NCBI GenBank assembly: GCA_025937075.1
Contig: JAICSD010000175.1
Location: forward strand, 1-8,437
DNA length: 8,437 nucleotides
From: Vicinamibacteria bacterium
Lineage (GTDB): Bacteria; Acidobacteriota; Vicinamibacteria; Vicinamibacterales; 2-12-FULL-66-21
Reading direction: 5' to 3'
A program made the translations under genes and the position numbers. Below, in pieces: positions 1 to 6,951 of this stretch. The notes beneath the pieces were generated by a model. It ran no database searches and was not told where the DNA came from. It worked only from the letters and a program-made list of their open reading frames with translations. How positions within the stretch are numbered: position 1 is the stretch's first letter; the number at the start of each line of letters is the position of its first letter.

Positions 1-16
1 CGATGCTCGATGGACG

Positions 17-274
17 ATGAAAGAGATTTCGATCGAGGATGAGCTCGATCTTCACTCGTTCCGTCCGAAGGACATTCCGTCCGTGGTCGATGAATACCTG
101 ATCGCTGCACACGCAAAGGGATTGCGGCAGGTCAGGATCGTCCACGGACGCGGCACCGGCGTCCAACGGGGCATCGTGCAGAACGTGCTCGACCATCACC
201 CCCTCGTGGCCGCATTCGACGACGACCACGGCTCGCTGTTGGGCGCTACGCTCGTGGAAATCGTGAATCCCTAA
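17..274 (+). CDS. Small Smr-domain protein
   Basis: This 85-residue product is essentially one Smr domain, the fold found at the C-terminus of MutS2 and in stand-alone small proteins. The Smr signatures are visible: LDLH at residues 10-13, an amphipathic helix at about 20-36, the strand and loop HGRGTG at 43-48, and a closing ATLVEI at 77-82. Family members bind nucleic acid, and some have nicking or RNA endonuclease activity; which applies here cannot be told from sequence. The ATG at 17 has no good Shine-Dalgarno sequence before it, and the frame stays open to the window's left edge (Asp-Ala-Arg-Trp-Thr), so the true start may be upstream. The last codons and the TAA stop lie inside a heptad repeat, so the final residues (VNP) are repeat-derived. 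The gene converges on the Tad operon and is probably not functionally tied to it. Confidence 0.85.
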   Translation: MKEISIEDELDLHSFRPKDIPSVVDEYLIAAHAKGLRQVRIVHGRGTGVQRGIVQNVLDHHPLVAAFDDDHGSLLGATLVEIVNP

Positions 275-433
275 TCCCTAATCGCCGATCCTCGAATCGC
301 CAATCCGCAATCCCGAATCCCGAATCCCGAATCCCGCATCCCGCATCCGGGATTGCGGATTCGCGATTCAGGATGGGGATTCGGGATTCGCGGATAAAGG
401 ATGCGAGGATTGGCGATAAGGGATGAGGGATTA
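265..433. repeat. Heptad repeat array with central inversion (large imperfect palindrome)
   Basis: The left half (265-349) consists of 7-bp units of the type GAATCCC, TAATCCC, CAATCCC and GCATCCC. At about 349/350 the polarity flips, and the right half is GGATTCG/GGATTGC-type units to 433. Three complementary arm pairs can be read directly: 294-315 with 348-369 (21 of 22 positions pair), 314-328 or 321-335 with 376-390 (15 of 15), and 265-286 with 412-433 (19 of 22). The element fills the whole gap between two convergent genes and includes both stop codons. It could act as a bidirectional terminator or 3'-end stabiliser, but there is no clean hairpin plus U-tract of the classical kind. Function is inference; the repeat structure is seen directly. 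Confidence 0.9.
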
Positions 434-1117
434 AAAAATGCCGGGAACGATTCTCCAGCGCACCCGCTCGATGTACTCCCGGTATTCCGGATCGCGCGCG
501 AGCGTGCGCTCTTCGTAGACGGCGCGGCGCAGCAGCGCGGCATCGGACAGCACGATCAACGTGATGTTCCACGCCGTGGGATTGGCCGCGACGAAGGCCA
601 CGTGCGTGATGAGGTATCCGAGGTAGATCGGGTGGCGCAGCACCCGGTAGCATCCGCTCGACACGATCCCGCGGTTCGCCGGCAGCAGGCCGAAGCTGCG
701 TCCAAGCGACAGCTTGCCGACGATGACGACGAGCAGCCCGACGGCGGAAATCGCAACGGTGATGGCTTCCGGCGCGAGCGCGGTCACGTGCGCGGGATAC
801 ACCAGCGGCGGCCCCGCCATCGAAAGTGCCGTCAGCACCCGCGTCGGCCAGCTGCGGTCCACGAGAGACGCGCTGCGACGGACGATCGTGAGCACCACGA
901 CCAGGCTCTCGCTCGCGAGGAGGAGCGGCCCGGTCATTCGTCCCGTGGCGAAGAAGTCGGACGCGATGCGAATCGCGAACAGCGTGAACACGATGCCGAC
1001 CGCCAGACGGGCGGAGAACTCGATGGGATCGAACGACCGCGCCTGCGGCTCCGCCGCGTCGACTGCCGCCATACCGGAATACGGCGCCGTCAGCGCCGCC
1101 GTCATCTGCCGTTTCAT
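431..1117 (-). CDS. Isoprenylcysteine carboxyl methyltransferase (ICMT)-like integral membrane methyltransferase
   Basis: The 228-residue product looks like a multi-pass membrane methyltransferase of the ICMT/PEMT family. Hydrophobic segments lie at about residues 36-55, 64-79, 94-109, 118-136 and 166-190. The family's SAM-binding C-terminal region is intact: GRSFGLLP at 139-146, then RHPIYLGY at 161-168, YEERTL at 201-206, and the closing EYREYIERVRWRIVP. Known members methylate a C-terminal isoprenyl-cysteine carboxylate or phospholipid headgroups using S-adenosylmethionine; the bacterial substrates are mostly unknown. The start is placed at 1117 because the ATG overlaps the stop of the upstream AAA+ gene as ATGA. 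A GGAGG lies only 1 nt before this ATG, so the in-frame ATG at 1103-1105 (GGAGG 13 nt upstream) is an alternative. It is the last gene of the operon, and its TAA stop falls in a TAATCCC heptad. Confidence 0.8.
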   Translation of the reverse strand: MKRQMTAALTAPYSGMAAVDAAEPQARSFDPIEFSARLAVGIVFTLFAIRIASDFFATGRMTGPLLLASESLVVVLTIVRRSASLVDRSWPTRVLTALSMAGPPLVYPAHVTALAPEAITVAISAVGLLVVIVGKLSLGRSFGLLPANRGIVSSGCYRVLRHPIYLGYLITHVAFVAANPTAWNITLIVLSDAALLRRAVYEERTLARDPEYREYIERVRWRIVPGIF

Positions 1118-2451
1118 GCCTCCACCGCCTGGGACTCCTGCTCTTCGAGGAAATAGCTTGCGCACGCCGCGTCGAGCAGCTCGCGCGTGATGACCGGCTC
1201 GCGGCTCTGATAGCGGCACATGTCCACGACCTGCTCGATGAGATCCCGGGGATGGCAGGCGCGCATCTGCAGCTTGCGCGGCTGGTAATAGCGCCGCTGC
1301 AGGTACTCGATCATGACCGGGTCGTAGCGCAGTCCGCGTTTACGGCAGTTCATCTCGAAGATGCGGCCGTACTCGTCTGCCGTCGGGTTCTTCGCGGGAA
1401 TCTTGTACGGGATCCGGCGCAGGAACGCCTCGTCCGCCAGCGACTCCGGCTTCAGGTTCGTGGCAAAGATGATGAAAACGTTGAACGGCACCTCGAACTT
1501 GCGTCCGGTGTGCAGCGTGAGGAAGTCCACGCGGCTCTCCAGGGGGACGATCCACCGGTTGAGCAGATCGCGCGGGGGGATGCGCTGACGCCCGAAGTCG
1601 TCGACCACGAACACGCCGCCGTTGGCCTTCAACTGGATCGGCGCTTCGTAGAACAGCGAAATCGGATTGAACGTCAGGTCGAGCATCTCGAGCGTCAGCT
1701 CGCCGCCGACGACGATGACCGGCCGCTTGATCTTCTCCCACCGGCGGTCGATGGGCGTCGCCATCACGACACTCTGGCTGTCGTTCGCCGTCGATCTCGA
1801 GATGTGGCTGACCGGGTCGTACATCGTGATGGTCTGGCCGTCGACGTCGATCGCGTGCGGCACGTACATGTCGCCGCCCAGCGACTGACCGATGCCCTGC
1901 GCGACGACGGTCTTGCCGTTGCCCGGGGCGCCGTAGAGGAACAGCGCCTTGCCGGAATTGACGGCGGGCCCGAGCTGGTTCAGCAGGCTTTCGGCAACGA
2001 TCAGGCTGTCGAAGCCGCTGCACAGCGTCTCGCGGTCGACCCATGGCTTTGCCGCCATGCACGCGCGCACGTACGCGTTGTATTGCGCGAGCGGAACCGG
2101 CGCCGCCCCGATGTAGCGGCTGATCTCGAGGAAGCGCGCGGCGCGCTCGCGGCCCAGGTCGGTCAGCGCGTAGCGATACCCGGCGTTTCCGGCGCCGCTC
2201 GTGCCGCGTACTTCGATCAGCTTCTCGATCCGCGCGTGCTGGATCAGCGCGTCGAGCACGGTGTACGGGACGCGCAGCGCTTCGGAGAGCTGCGTTCCGC
2301 TGTTCTCGCCGGCCACGAGCGTCTTGAGCAGCAGCTGCGCGAGCGTGTCGGGATGCAGTCCCGTGTCGGCAAGCGTCGCCGGCGGGCCCGCGGGCGTCGG
2401 CGACAGGCTCGCTCGTGGCGGTGCTTCGGTGGCAATCGCAGTCGCACTCAT
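1114..2451 (-). CDS. AAA+ ATPase with N-terminal winged-helix domain, Tad-operon associated
   Basis: The 445-residue protein has three parts. Residues 1-30 are Ala/Pro-rich and probably disordered. Residues 31-110 read as a winged helix-turn-helix: helices at about 35-46, 52-60 and 63-80, followed by a Gly-rich wing and a final helix. Residues 140-360 are an AAA+ core with Walker A GAPGNGKT at 174-181, Walker B VFVVDDFGRQ at 280-289 (Asp-Asp rather than the usual Asp-Glu), sensor-1 ATN at 330-332 and a possible arginine-finger/sensor pair RR at 345-346. A helical lid follows at about 375-435. There is no signal peptide or membrane segment, so it should be cytoplasmic. It starts 4 nt after the tadC stop, and its stop overlaps the next gene, so it is translated with the Tad genes. 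It is not CpaF, CpaE or any named Tad component. A remodelling or regulatory ATPase for the pilus system is plausible, but its function is unknown. Confidence 0.85.
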   Translation of the reverse strand: MSATAIATEAPPRASLSPTPAGPPATLADTGLHPDTLAQLLLKTLVAGENSGTQLSEALRVPYTVLDALIQHARIEKLIEVRGTSGAGNAGYRYALTDLGRERAARFLEISRYIGAAPVPLAQYNAYVRACMAAKPWVDRETLCSGFDSLIVAESLLNQLGPAVNSGKALFLYGAPGNGKTVVAQGIGQSLGGDMYVPHAIDVDGQTITMYDPVSHISRSTANDSQSVVMATPIDRRWEKIKRPVIVVGGELTLEMLDLTFNPISLFYEAPIQLKANGGVFVVDDFGRQRIPPRDLLNRWIVPLESRVDFLTLHTGRKFEVPFNVFIIFATNLKPESLADEAFLRRIPYKIPAKNPTADEYGRIFEMNCRKRGLRYDPVMIEYLQRRYYQPRKLQMRACHPRDLIEQVVDMCRYQSREPVITRELLDAACASYFLEEQESQAVEA

Positions 2452-2455
2452 GGCT

Positions 2456-3364
2456 CTATTTGGCCTGCTGGGCCATCGGGACGATGACCTGGATGAATTT
2501 GATGGCCGCGGGCCCGATGGTCACGACCCAGATGGCCGGGAAGATACAGATGGCCAGCGGGAACACCATCTTCACGCCGGTCTTCGCCGCCGCTTCTTCG
2601 GCGCGCTGGCGCCGCTTGGTGCGGAGCGTCTCCGAGTACACGCGCAGCGACTGCGCCACGCTCGTTCCAAACTTGTCCGTCTGAATCAGCATCGTCACCA
2701 GCGCGCTCAGGTCGTCGACGCCGGTGCGATCTGCGAGGTTGCGCAGCGCTTCCGGTCGCGGCTTGCCCGCGCGCATCTCGAGGTTCAGCAGCCGGAGTTC
2801 GTCAGAGAGTTCCGGATACGCGAACGCGAGTTCCTGGCCGACGCGCTGGAGCGCCTGGTCGAGGCCGAGGCCGGCCTCGACGCTGACGACCAGCAGGTCG
2901 AGCATGTCCGCGAGCGAGAGGCGGATCCGGTGCGTGCGGCGCTTCGCCATGCGCGCAAGCACCATCCCCGGCAGCACGTATCCGAGGCCGAGCGCGCCAA
3001 GAGCGTAGAGCAGGTTCGGCCGCGTCACGATCGAGGTCGACAGCAGCGTGAACAGAATCAACGCGAACACGATTCGGACGCCGAAGAAGATCGTCACCGC
3101 CTCGTCGCGGCGGAATCCGGCCTGTATGAGCCGCAGGCGCAGCGTGCCCAGTTCTTTCGGCGATTTCGGCGCGCGATCGCCGACGCGCTTGAGCATCCCG
3201 ATGAGGCTCTGGTAGCGCGGCTTCTCTTCCGTGGCCCGTTCGAGCGTCAGCTCTTCGAGCCGCCGGTCGATGGCCATGGCCCGAGCGGGCATCAGGAGGT
3301 ACGCCGCACCCGCGACGATCGCCGAACCAAACACGAACGCGAGCAGCGGCATGATCATGGTCAT
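2456..3364 (-). CDS. tadC: Tad pilus inner-membrane platform protein TadC (T2SSF domain)
   Basis: This 302-residue protein belongs to the GspF/T2SSF family and is the second of two adjacent platform proteins, as is usual for Tad systems. Membrane segments lie at about residues 4-25, 89-110, 117-136 and 265-290. The cytoplasmic T2SSF domain spans about 148-262, with the characteristic DMLDLLVVSVEAGLGLDQAL region at 153-172, the SDELRLLNLEMRAG stretch at 187-200, and DDLSALVTMLIQTDKFGTSV at 217-236. TadB and TadC are thought to form the membrane base on which the CpaF ATPase works. The start at 3364 is supported by GAGGTG with 5 nt between it and the ATG; in-frame ATGs at codons 3 and 5 are less well spaced. 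It begins 2 nt after the tadB stop. The assignment as TadC rather than TadB rests on order and sequence feel. Confidence 0.9.
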   Translation of the reverse strand: MTMIMPLLAFVFGSAIVAGAAYLLMPARAMAIDRRLEELTLERATEEKPRYQSLIGMLKRVGDRAPKSPKELGTLRLRLIQAGFRRDEAVTIFFGVRIVFALILFTLLSTSIVTRPNLLYALGALGLGYVLPGMVLARMAKRRTHRIRLSLADMLDLLVVSVEAGLGLDQALQRVGQELAFAYPELSDELRLLNLEMRAGKPRPEALRNLADRTGVDDLSALVTMLIQTDKFGTSVAQSLRVYSETLRTKRRQRAEEAAAKTGVKMVFPLAICIFPAIWVVTIGPAAIKFIQVIVPMAQQAK

Positions 3365-3366
3365 CG

Positions 3367-4332
3367 TTACACCTCGATCTTCACGACCTGCCGGATCCAG
3401 AAGTACCCGATGGTCTGCATCACAACAGTGGCGCCGAGCAGCATGTGGCCGATCCGCTCACGGAAAAGCAGCTGCATGTGTTCAGGGTTGATGAAAGACA
3501 ACGCAATGACGAGGAACACCGGAAGCGCCAGCAGCACGTACCCCGTCAAACGTCCGTGCGCGGTGTAAACGCGAACCTGTCGCAGGATCTTGAAGCGTTC
3601 GCGGACGACGTGCGCGAGGTTTTCCAGGATTTCCGAGAGGTTGCCGCCGGTCTCGCGCTGGATGAGGACGGCGGTCGCGAAGAACCGAACGTCGAGCAGC
3701 GGGATCCGTTCCGTCAGATTGTTGAGCGCGTCCTTCAGAGGCAGACCGAAGTTCTGCTCGTCGAAGGTCTTGCGGAACTCGGGGCCGATCGGCTCCGACA
3801 TCTCGTCGGCCACCATCTTCAAGCCCGTCGCGAACGCGTGTCCGGCCTTCAGCGCGCGAGCGATCAGATCCAGCGCTTCGGGGAACTCCTCTTCGAATCG
3901 GCGAAGCCGGCGCTTCCGCTTGAAGTTCAGCACGAAGAACGGAATCGCGAACCCGATCGCGCCCCCGATGAACCAGCCGACGTTCATCCGCATCAGCCGG
4001 TACGCGACCATGCCGCACACGGCTGCGCCGCTCAACGCATAGAGCGCGAGCGAGCTGATGCTAATCTTGACGCCCGACTGTTCGATCCATCTGCCGAGCT
4101 GAGTACCGCGCGTCGTGCCGCCGAGCATCCGCTCGATTGCGGGCAGCGGTCCCTCATCGCGCGTCTTCAGCAGATCGATCGATTTCTCCTCGTCCTCTTT
4201 CGTGTGCGAGATTTCGCCTAGACGCTGGTCGAGCCGGCGCTGCTCCATCCTGGCGGGAAGCGTCGTGAGCGCGTAATACGCGCCGAGCACGACTCCGCTG
4301 CCGAGCAGGAACATGAAGACGACAGCCACCAT
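3367..4332 (-). CDS. tadB: Tad pilus inner-membrane platform protein TadB (T2SSF domain)
   Basis: This 321-residue T2SSF-family protein sits directly after the motor ATPase gene, the usual place for tadB. It has a membrane segment at residues 2-22, a charged cytoplasmic stretch at about 28-65, two membrane segments at about 94-113 and 118-137, a T2SSF domain at about 145-255 (EEEFPEALDLIARALKAGHA at 147-166, LLDVRFFATAVLIQRETGGN at 212-231), and two further membrane segments at about 262-281 and 297-314. It should form the inner-membrane platform with TadC. The frame stays open upstream to 4404, but I place the start at 4332. There the ATG overlaps the cpaF stop (TGATG) and is preceded by a strong GGAGGTG, while the upstream extension would be soluble residues overlapping cpaF. 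Confidence 0.92.
   Translation of the reverse strand: MVAVVFMFLLGSGVVLGAYYALTTLPARMEQRRLDQRLGEISHTKEDEEKSIDLLKTRDEGPLPAIERMLGGTTRGTQLGRWIEQSGVKISISSLALYALSGAAVCGMVAYRLMRMNVGWFIGGAIGFAIPFFVLNFKRKRRLRRFEEEFPEALDLIARALKAGHAFATGLKMVADEMSEPIGPEFRKTFDEQNFGLPLKDALNNLTERIPLLDVRFFATAVLIQRETGGNLSEILENLAHVVRERFKILRQVRVYTAHGRLTGYVLLALPVFLVIALSFINPEHMQLLFRERIGHMLLGATVVMQTIGYFWIRQVVKIEV
3370..3375 (-). promoter_or_regulatory. Ribosome binding site of tadC
   Basis: On the minus strand GAGGTG lies 5 nt before the ATG at 3364, within the last codons of tadB. It favours this ATG over the two further in-frame ATGs that follow within five codons. Confidence 0.7.
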
Positions 4333-5723
4333 CAGCGCACCTCCGTAACGCCCTCGAACATGTCGGGCGGCAGGTGAATGCCGGATGTCTTCAGGCGCTC
4401 GCACGCCTTCGGGCGGACACCGGTCGCGCGGAAGCGCCCGATCACCTTCCCCTCGGGCGAGACGCCGAGCTTCTCGAACACGAAGATCTCCTGCATGGTG
4501 ATGACGTCGCCTTCCATGCCGGTGATTTCCGAGATGCTGGTGACTTTCCTGGTGCCGTCGCTCATGCGCGACTGCTGACAGACGATCTGCACGGCCGACG
4601 CGATCTGCTGGCGCATCGCGCGCTCGGGCAGGTTCATCGTCCCCATCGAGATCATGGTTTCGATACGCGACAGCGCGTCACGCGGCGTGTTGGCGTGGAC
4701 GGTCGTCAGCGATCCGTCGTGGCCGGTGTTCATCGCCTGGAGCATGTCGAGCGCCTCCTCGCCGCGGACCTCGCCGACGACGATGCGGTCCGGCCGCATG
4801 CGGAGCGCGTTGATCACGAGCTGCCGCTGACGGATGGCGCCCTTGCCTTCGACGTTGGGCGGCCGCGTCTCGAGGCGCGCCACGTGTTCCTGGTGAAGCT
4901 GGAGTTCGGCCGCGTCCTCGATCGTGACGATGCGCTCGCGTTCGGAGATGAACCCGGACAGGACGTTCAGCAGCGTCGTCTTGCCGGCGCCGGTGCCGCC
5001 CGAGATGATCATGTTGAGCCGCGCGCGGACGCAGTGCTCGAGGAACTCGAGCATCGGACGCGTGAGCGATCTGATGCGGACCAGGTCCTCGGCCTTCAGC
5101 CGGTCGGCAGGGAATCGGCGGATCGAGAGTAAGGGACCATCGACGGCGAGCGGCTGGATGATGGCATTCACGCGCGACCCATCCGCGAGGCGCGCGTCGA
5201 CCATCGGCGAACTGTCGTCGACCCGCCGTCCCACGCCGCTGACAATCCGATCAATCACGCGGGCGAGGTGCCGGTCGTCCTGGAACGTCGTCTGGACGCG
5301 TTCGAGCTTGCCCGCGCGCTCCACGTACACGTACTTGTAGGTGTTGACGAGGATGTCGCTGATGGACGGATCGCGCAGGAGCGGCTCGAGCGGTCCGAGC
5401 CCGAACACCTCGTCGATGATCTCGGCGAAGATGCCCTCCCGTTCGGCCATGCTGAGCGGGATGTTCTCCTCGGCAATCAGATCGAAGAGCAGCGAACGGA
5501 TTTCGCCTTCGGCGCGCGACCGTTCGGCGGACGCGAGCGCCTCGAGGTTCAGCCGGTTCAGCAGCTTGCGATGAACGTTGCCTTTGAGCTCGAGATACTG
5601 CGGCCGCGGCGCTTCCGCGCGGGGCGCGGGCGGCGCAGGTGCAGGTGTCCGTCCGGGCGGCGGGTTTCCGTTACCGCCGGGTCCGGGCTGCGGGGTCGAC
5701 AGAATCGAAAGCGGTGAGCTCAT
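4332..5723 (-). CDS. cpaF: Tad pilus assembly/secretion ATPase CpaF (TadA)
   Basis: This 463-residue protein is the hexameric secretion ATPase that powers Flp pilus assembly at the cytoplasmic face of the inner membrane. Residues 1-42 are a Pro/Gly/Ala-rich tail. An N-terminal domain (about 43-205) contains the family-typical GLGPLEPLL at 108-116, ISDILVN at 121-127 and [14 protein letters not shown] at 175-188. The ATPase core has Walker [10 protein letters not shown] at 242-250, an Asp box ([10 protein letters not shown], 267-276), Walker [13 protein letters not shown] at 313-324 and a His box [14 protein letters not shown] at 332-345. All catalytic motifs look intact. The start at 5723 gives a normal N-terminus, but no clear Shine-Dalgarno is present because the leader is a tandem repeat. 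The stop overlaps the tadB start by one base. Confidence 0.96.
   Translation of the reverse strand: MSSPLSILSTPQPGPGGNGNPPPGRTPAPAPPAPRAEAPRPQYLELKGNVHRKLLNRLNLEALASAERSRAEGEIRSLLFDLIAEENIPLSMAEREGIFAEIIDEVFGLGPLEPLLRDPSISDILVNTYKYVYVERAGKLERVQTTFQDDRHLARVIDRIVSGVGRRVDDSSPMVDARLADGSRVNAIIQPLAVDGPLLSIRRFPADRLKAEDLVRIRSLTRPMLEFLEHCVRARLNMIISGGTGAGKTTLLNVLSGFISERERIVTIEDAAELQLHQEHVARLETRPPNVEGKGAIRQRQLVINALRMRPDRIVVGEVRGEEALDMLQAMNTGHDGSLTTVHANTPRDALSRIETMISMGTMNLPERAMRQQIASAVQIVCQQSRMSDGTRKVTSISEITGMEGDVITMQEIFVFEKLGVSPEGKVIGRFRATGVRPKACERLKTSGIHLPPDMFEGVTEVR
4338..4344 (-). promoter_or_regulatory. Ribosome binding site of tadB
   Basis: GGAGGTG on the minus strand ends 5 nt before the ATG at 4332, inside the 3' end of cpaF. 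It is the strongest Shine-Dalgarno in the operon and fixes the tadB start at the TGATG overlap rather than at the upstream in-frame ATG at 4404. Confidence 0.8.
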
Positions 5724-5724
5724 G

Positions 5725-5762
5725 ATCTCGGGTTCTCAGGGGTCTCGGATTCTCGGGTTCTC
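5725..5762. repeat. 8-bp tandem repeat in the cpaE-cpaF spacer
   Basis: The 40-bp gap between cpaE and cpaF is almost entirely a degenerate octamer. Read on the plus strand it is GGGTTCTC (5730-5737), the 9-mer AGGGGTCTC (5738-5746), GGATTCTC (5747-5754) and GGGTTCTC (5755-5762), with a partial unit (ATCTC) at 5725-5729. It occupies the position where the cpaF ribosome binding site should be and leaves no recognisable one. The unit shares GGATTC with the heptads at 265-433. Confidence 0.8.
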
Positions 5763-5763
5763 G

Positions 5764-6951
5764 TTAGAACATGCCGAGGAAGACGCGGCGTTTTTCCGTC
5801 TCCGGCTTGGCTTCCTCGTTCATGCCGACCAGGTGGCGCGTGAAGCTGTCGAACTGGGCGGCGATTTCTGAATGGTTCGTCGTCGTCAGCGGTACGCCAG
5901 AGTTGAGAGCCGTCGACACGGTGCGGTAGTCGCTGCCGAACGTGTGGTGGATGCCGTAGCCGAGGGCCGTTTCGATCTGCTTCGGCTGGATCAGGTGCTG
6001 GTCGGATGCCCGGTTCAGCAGGATCTTGATCCGCTCGCTGCCGGCGCCGAGCTGGCGGACGCGCTCGACCAGGCGCTGCGCGTTGCGGATCGACGGCACG
6101 TCCGGGTTCGTGACCAGGAAGATGGTGTCCGCGGCGTACAGCGCGGACGCGACCGTCGCGTTGATGACGTTGCCGGCGTCGATGACGATGAAGTCGTAGA
6201 TGCGGGAGAGCACGCGCAGCAGCTCCTCGATGGCTGGCGCGTCCTGCGCGTTCGGACGGTCGAACTGCTCCGAGCTGGAGAGGATGTCGAGCCCCGACTT
6301 GTGCTTCGAGATGATTTCCTTCAGGAAGTCCTTGTCGAGGCGGTGAAGGTTGTCGATCGCGTCGATGACCGTAAAGCGCGGGCGGACACCGAGGAAGAGC
6401 GCGACCTCGCCAAGATGCGACTTCAGGTCGACGACGATCGTCGATCGCTTCGTGAGGCGGGCGAGTTCGACGCCGCAGTTCACCGCAACCGTTGTCGTGC
6501 CGGCGCCGCCTTTGGCGCCCAGAAACGCGTGCGTGACGCAGGGTGGCTTGGCGCTGGCGGTCGCGGCTTCGCGACGGGCGGCGGTCCTGCGGACGGCTCC
6601 GTGGAAGGACTCCTCCATGGCGCGCGCCGCGTGCGTCTGTTCTGTTCCGTGCCATGCGAAGAATTCGTTGGCCCCGGCACGCATCGCCTGGAGGATCAGG
6701 TCCGGCTCCGCGGCGGCGGCAACGGAGAAAATGGAAAGGCTCGGGCTGCTCGCGCGGAGCCGCTCGATGGCGGCCATGCCGGACGAGGCATCGACGCGGA
6801 TGTCCACGACAACGAGATCGGGCGCGCTGCCCTCGGCAGTGCGCCCGCCTTCGATGATTCCGACCGGCACGCCGCAGGCGCGGATCAGCTTCGAGACCTG
6901 CCGTTTGAATTCGTCGTCGTAGCTGACGATCTGCGCCGTGAGTTGAGCCAT
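5764..6951 (-). CDS. cpaE: Tad pilus localisation ATPase CpaE/TadZ (receiver-like domain plus ParA/MinD-type ATPase)
   Basis: This 395-residue protein has the two-domain layout of CpaE/TadZ, which places the pilus machinery in the cell. Residues 5-120 resemble a response-regulator receiver: an acidic pair at 12-13, DLVVVDIRV at 45-53 where a phospho-acceptor Asp would sit, and RAGANEFFAW at 91-100. The usual late lysine is not evident. Residues 138-370 are a ParA/MinD-like ATPase with a deviant Walker A GAKGGAGTTT at 145-154, a switch region VVDLKSHLGEVALFLG at 173-188 and YDFIVIDAG at 252-260. The signature Lys147 is present, but the position of the classical P-loop lysine holds Thr152, which fits my recollection of the CpaE family. 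The start at 6951 overlaps the tadG stop (TAATG); a longer in-frame ORF upstream reads through tadG in another frame and is not real. There is no obvious Shine-Dalgarno, so translation is probably coupled. Confidence 0.92.
   Translation of the reverse strand: MAQLTAQIVSYDDEFKRQVSKLIRACGVPVGIIEGGRTAEGSAPDLVVVDIRVDASSGMAAIERLRASSPSLSIFSVAAAAEPDLILQAMRAGANEFFAWHGTEQTHAARAMEESFHGAVRRTAARREAATASAKPPCVTHAFLGAKGGAGTTTVAVNCGVELARLTKRSTIVVDLKSHLGEVALFLGVRPRFTVIDAIDNLHRLDKDFLKEIISKHKSGLDILSSSEQFDRPNAQDAPAIEELLRVLSRIYDFIVIDAGNVINATVASALYAADTIFLVTNPDVPSIRNAQRLVERVRQLGAGSERIKILLNRASDQHLIQPKQIETALGYGIHHTFGSDYRTVSTALNSGVPLTTTNHSEIAAQFDSFTRHLVGMNEEAKPETEKRRVFLGMF

Noticed and set aside
265..433. Possible CRISPR array
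   Set aside because: Units are only 7 bp with no spacers, and the orientation inverts. It is a simple-sequence palindromic array.
246..653. Minus-strand frames through the heptad array (135 and 90 codons)
   Set aside because: Their repetitive Ser/Arg/Ile/Asn peptides simply translate the GAATCCC units. They overlap the real methyltransferase in the wrong frame.
1252..2487. 411-codon open frame on the plus strand
   Set aside because: It is antisense to the AAA+ gene. Its translation is Arg/Val/Asp/Ala-rich without any domain, as expected for the mirror frame of a GC-rich gene, while the minus strand encodes intact Walker motifs.
2201..3568. 455-codon open frame on the plus strand
   Set aside because: It runs antisense across the AAA+, tadC and tadB genes, ignoring their boundaries. 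Composition is His/Arg/Glu-rich and low in complexity, with no recognisable fold.
4333..4404. 24-codon N-terminal extension of TadB
   Set aside because: It overlaps the end of cpaF, lacks a ribosome binding site and puts charged residues before the first membrane segment. GGAGGTG before 4332 decides against it.
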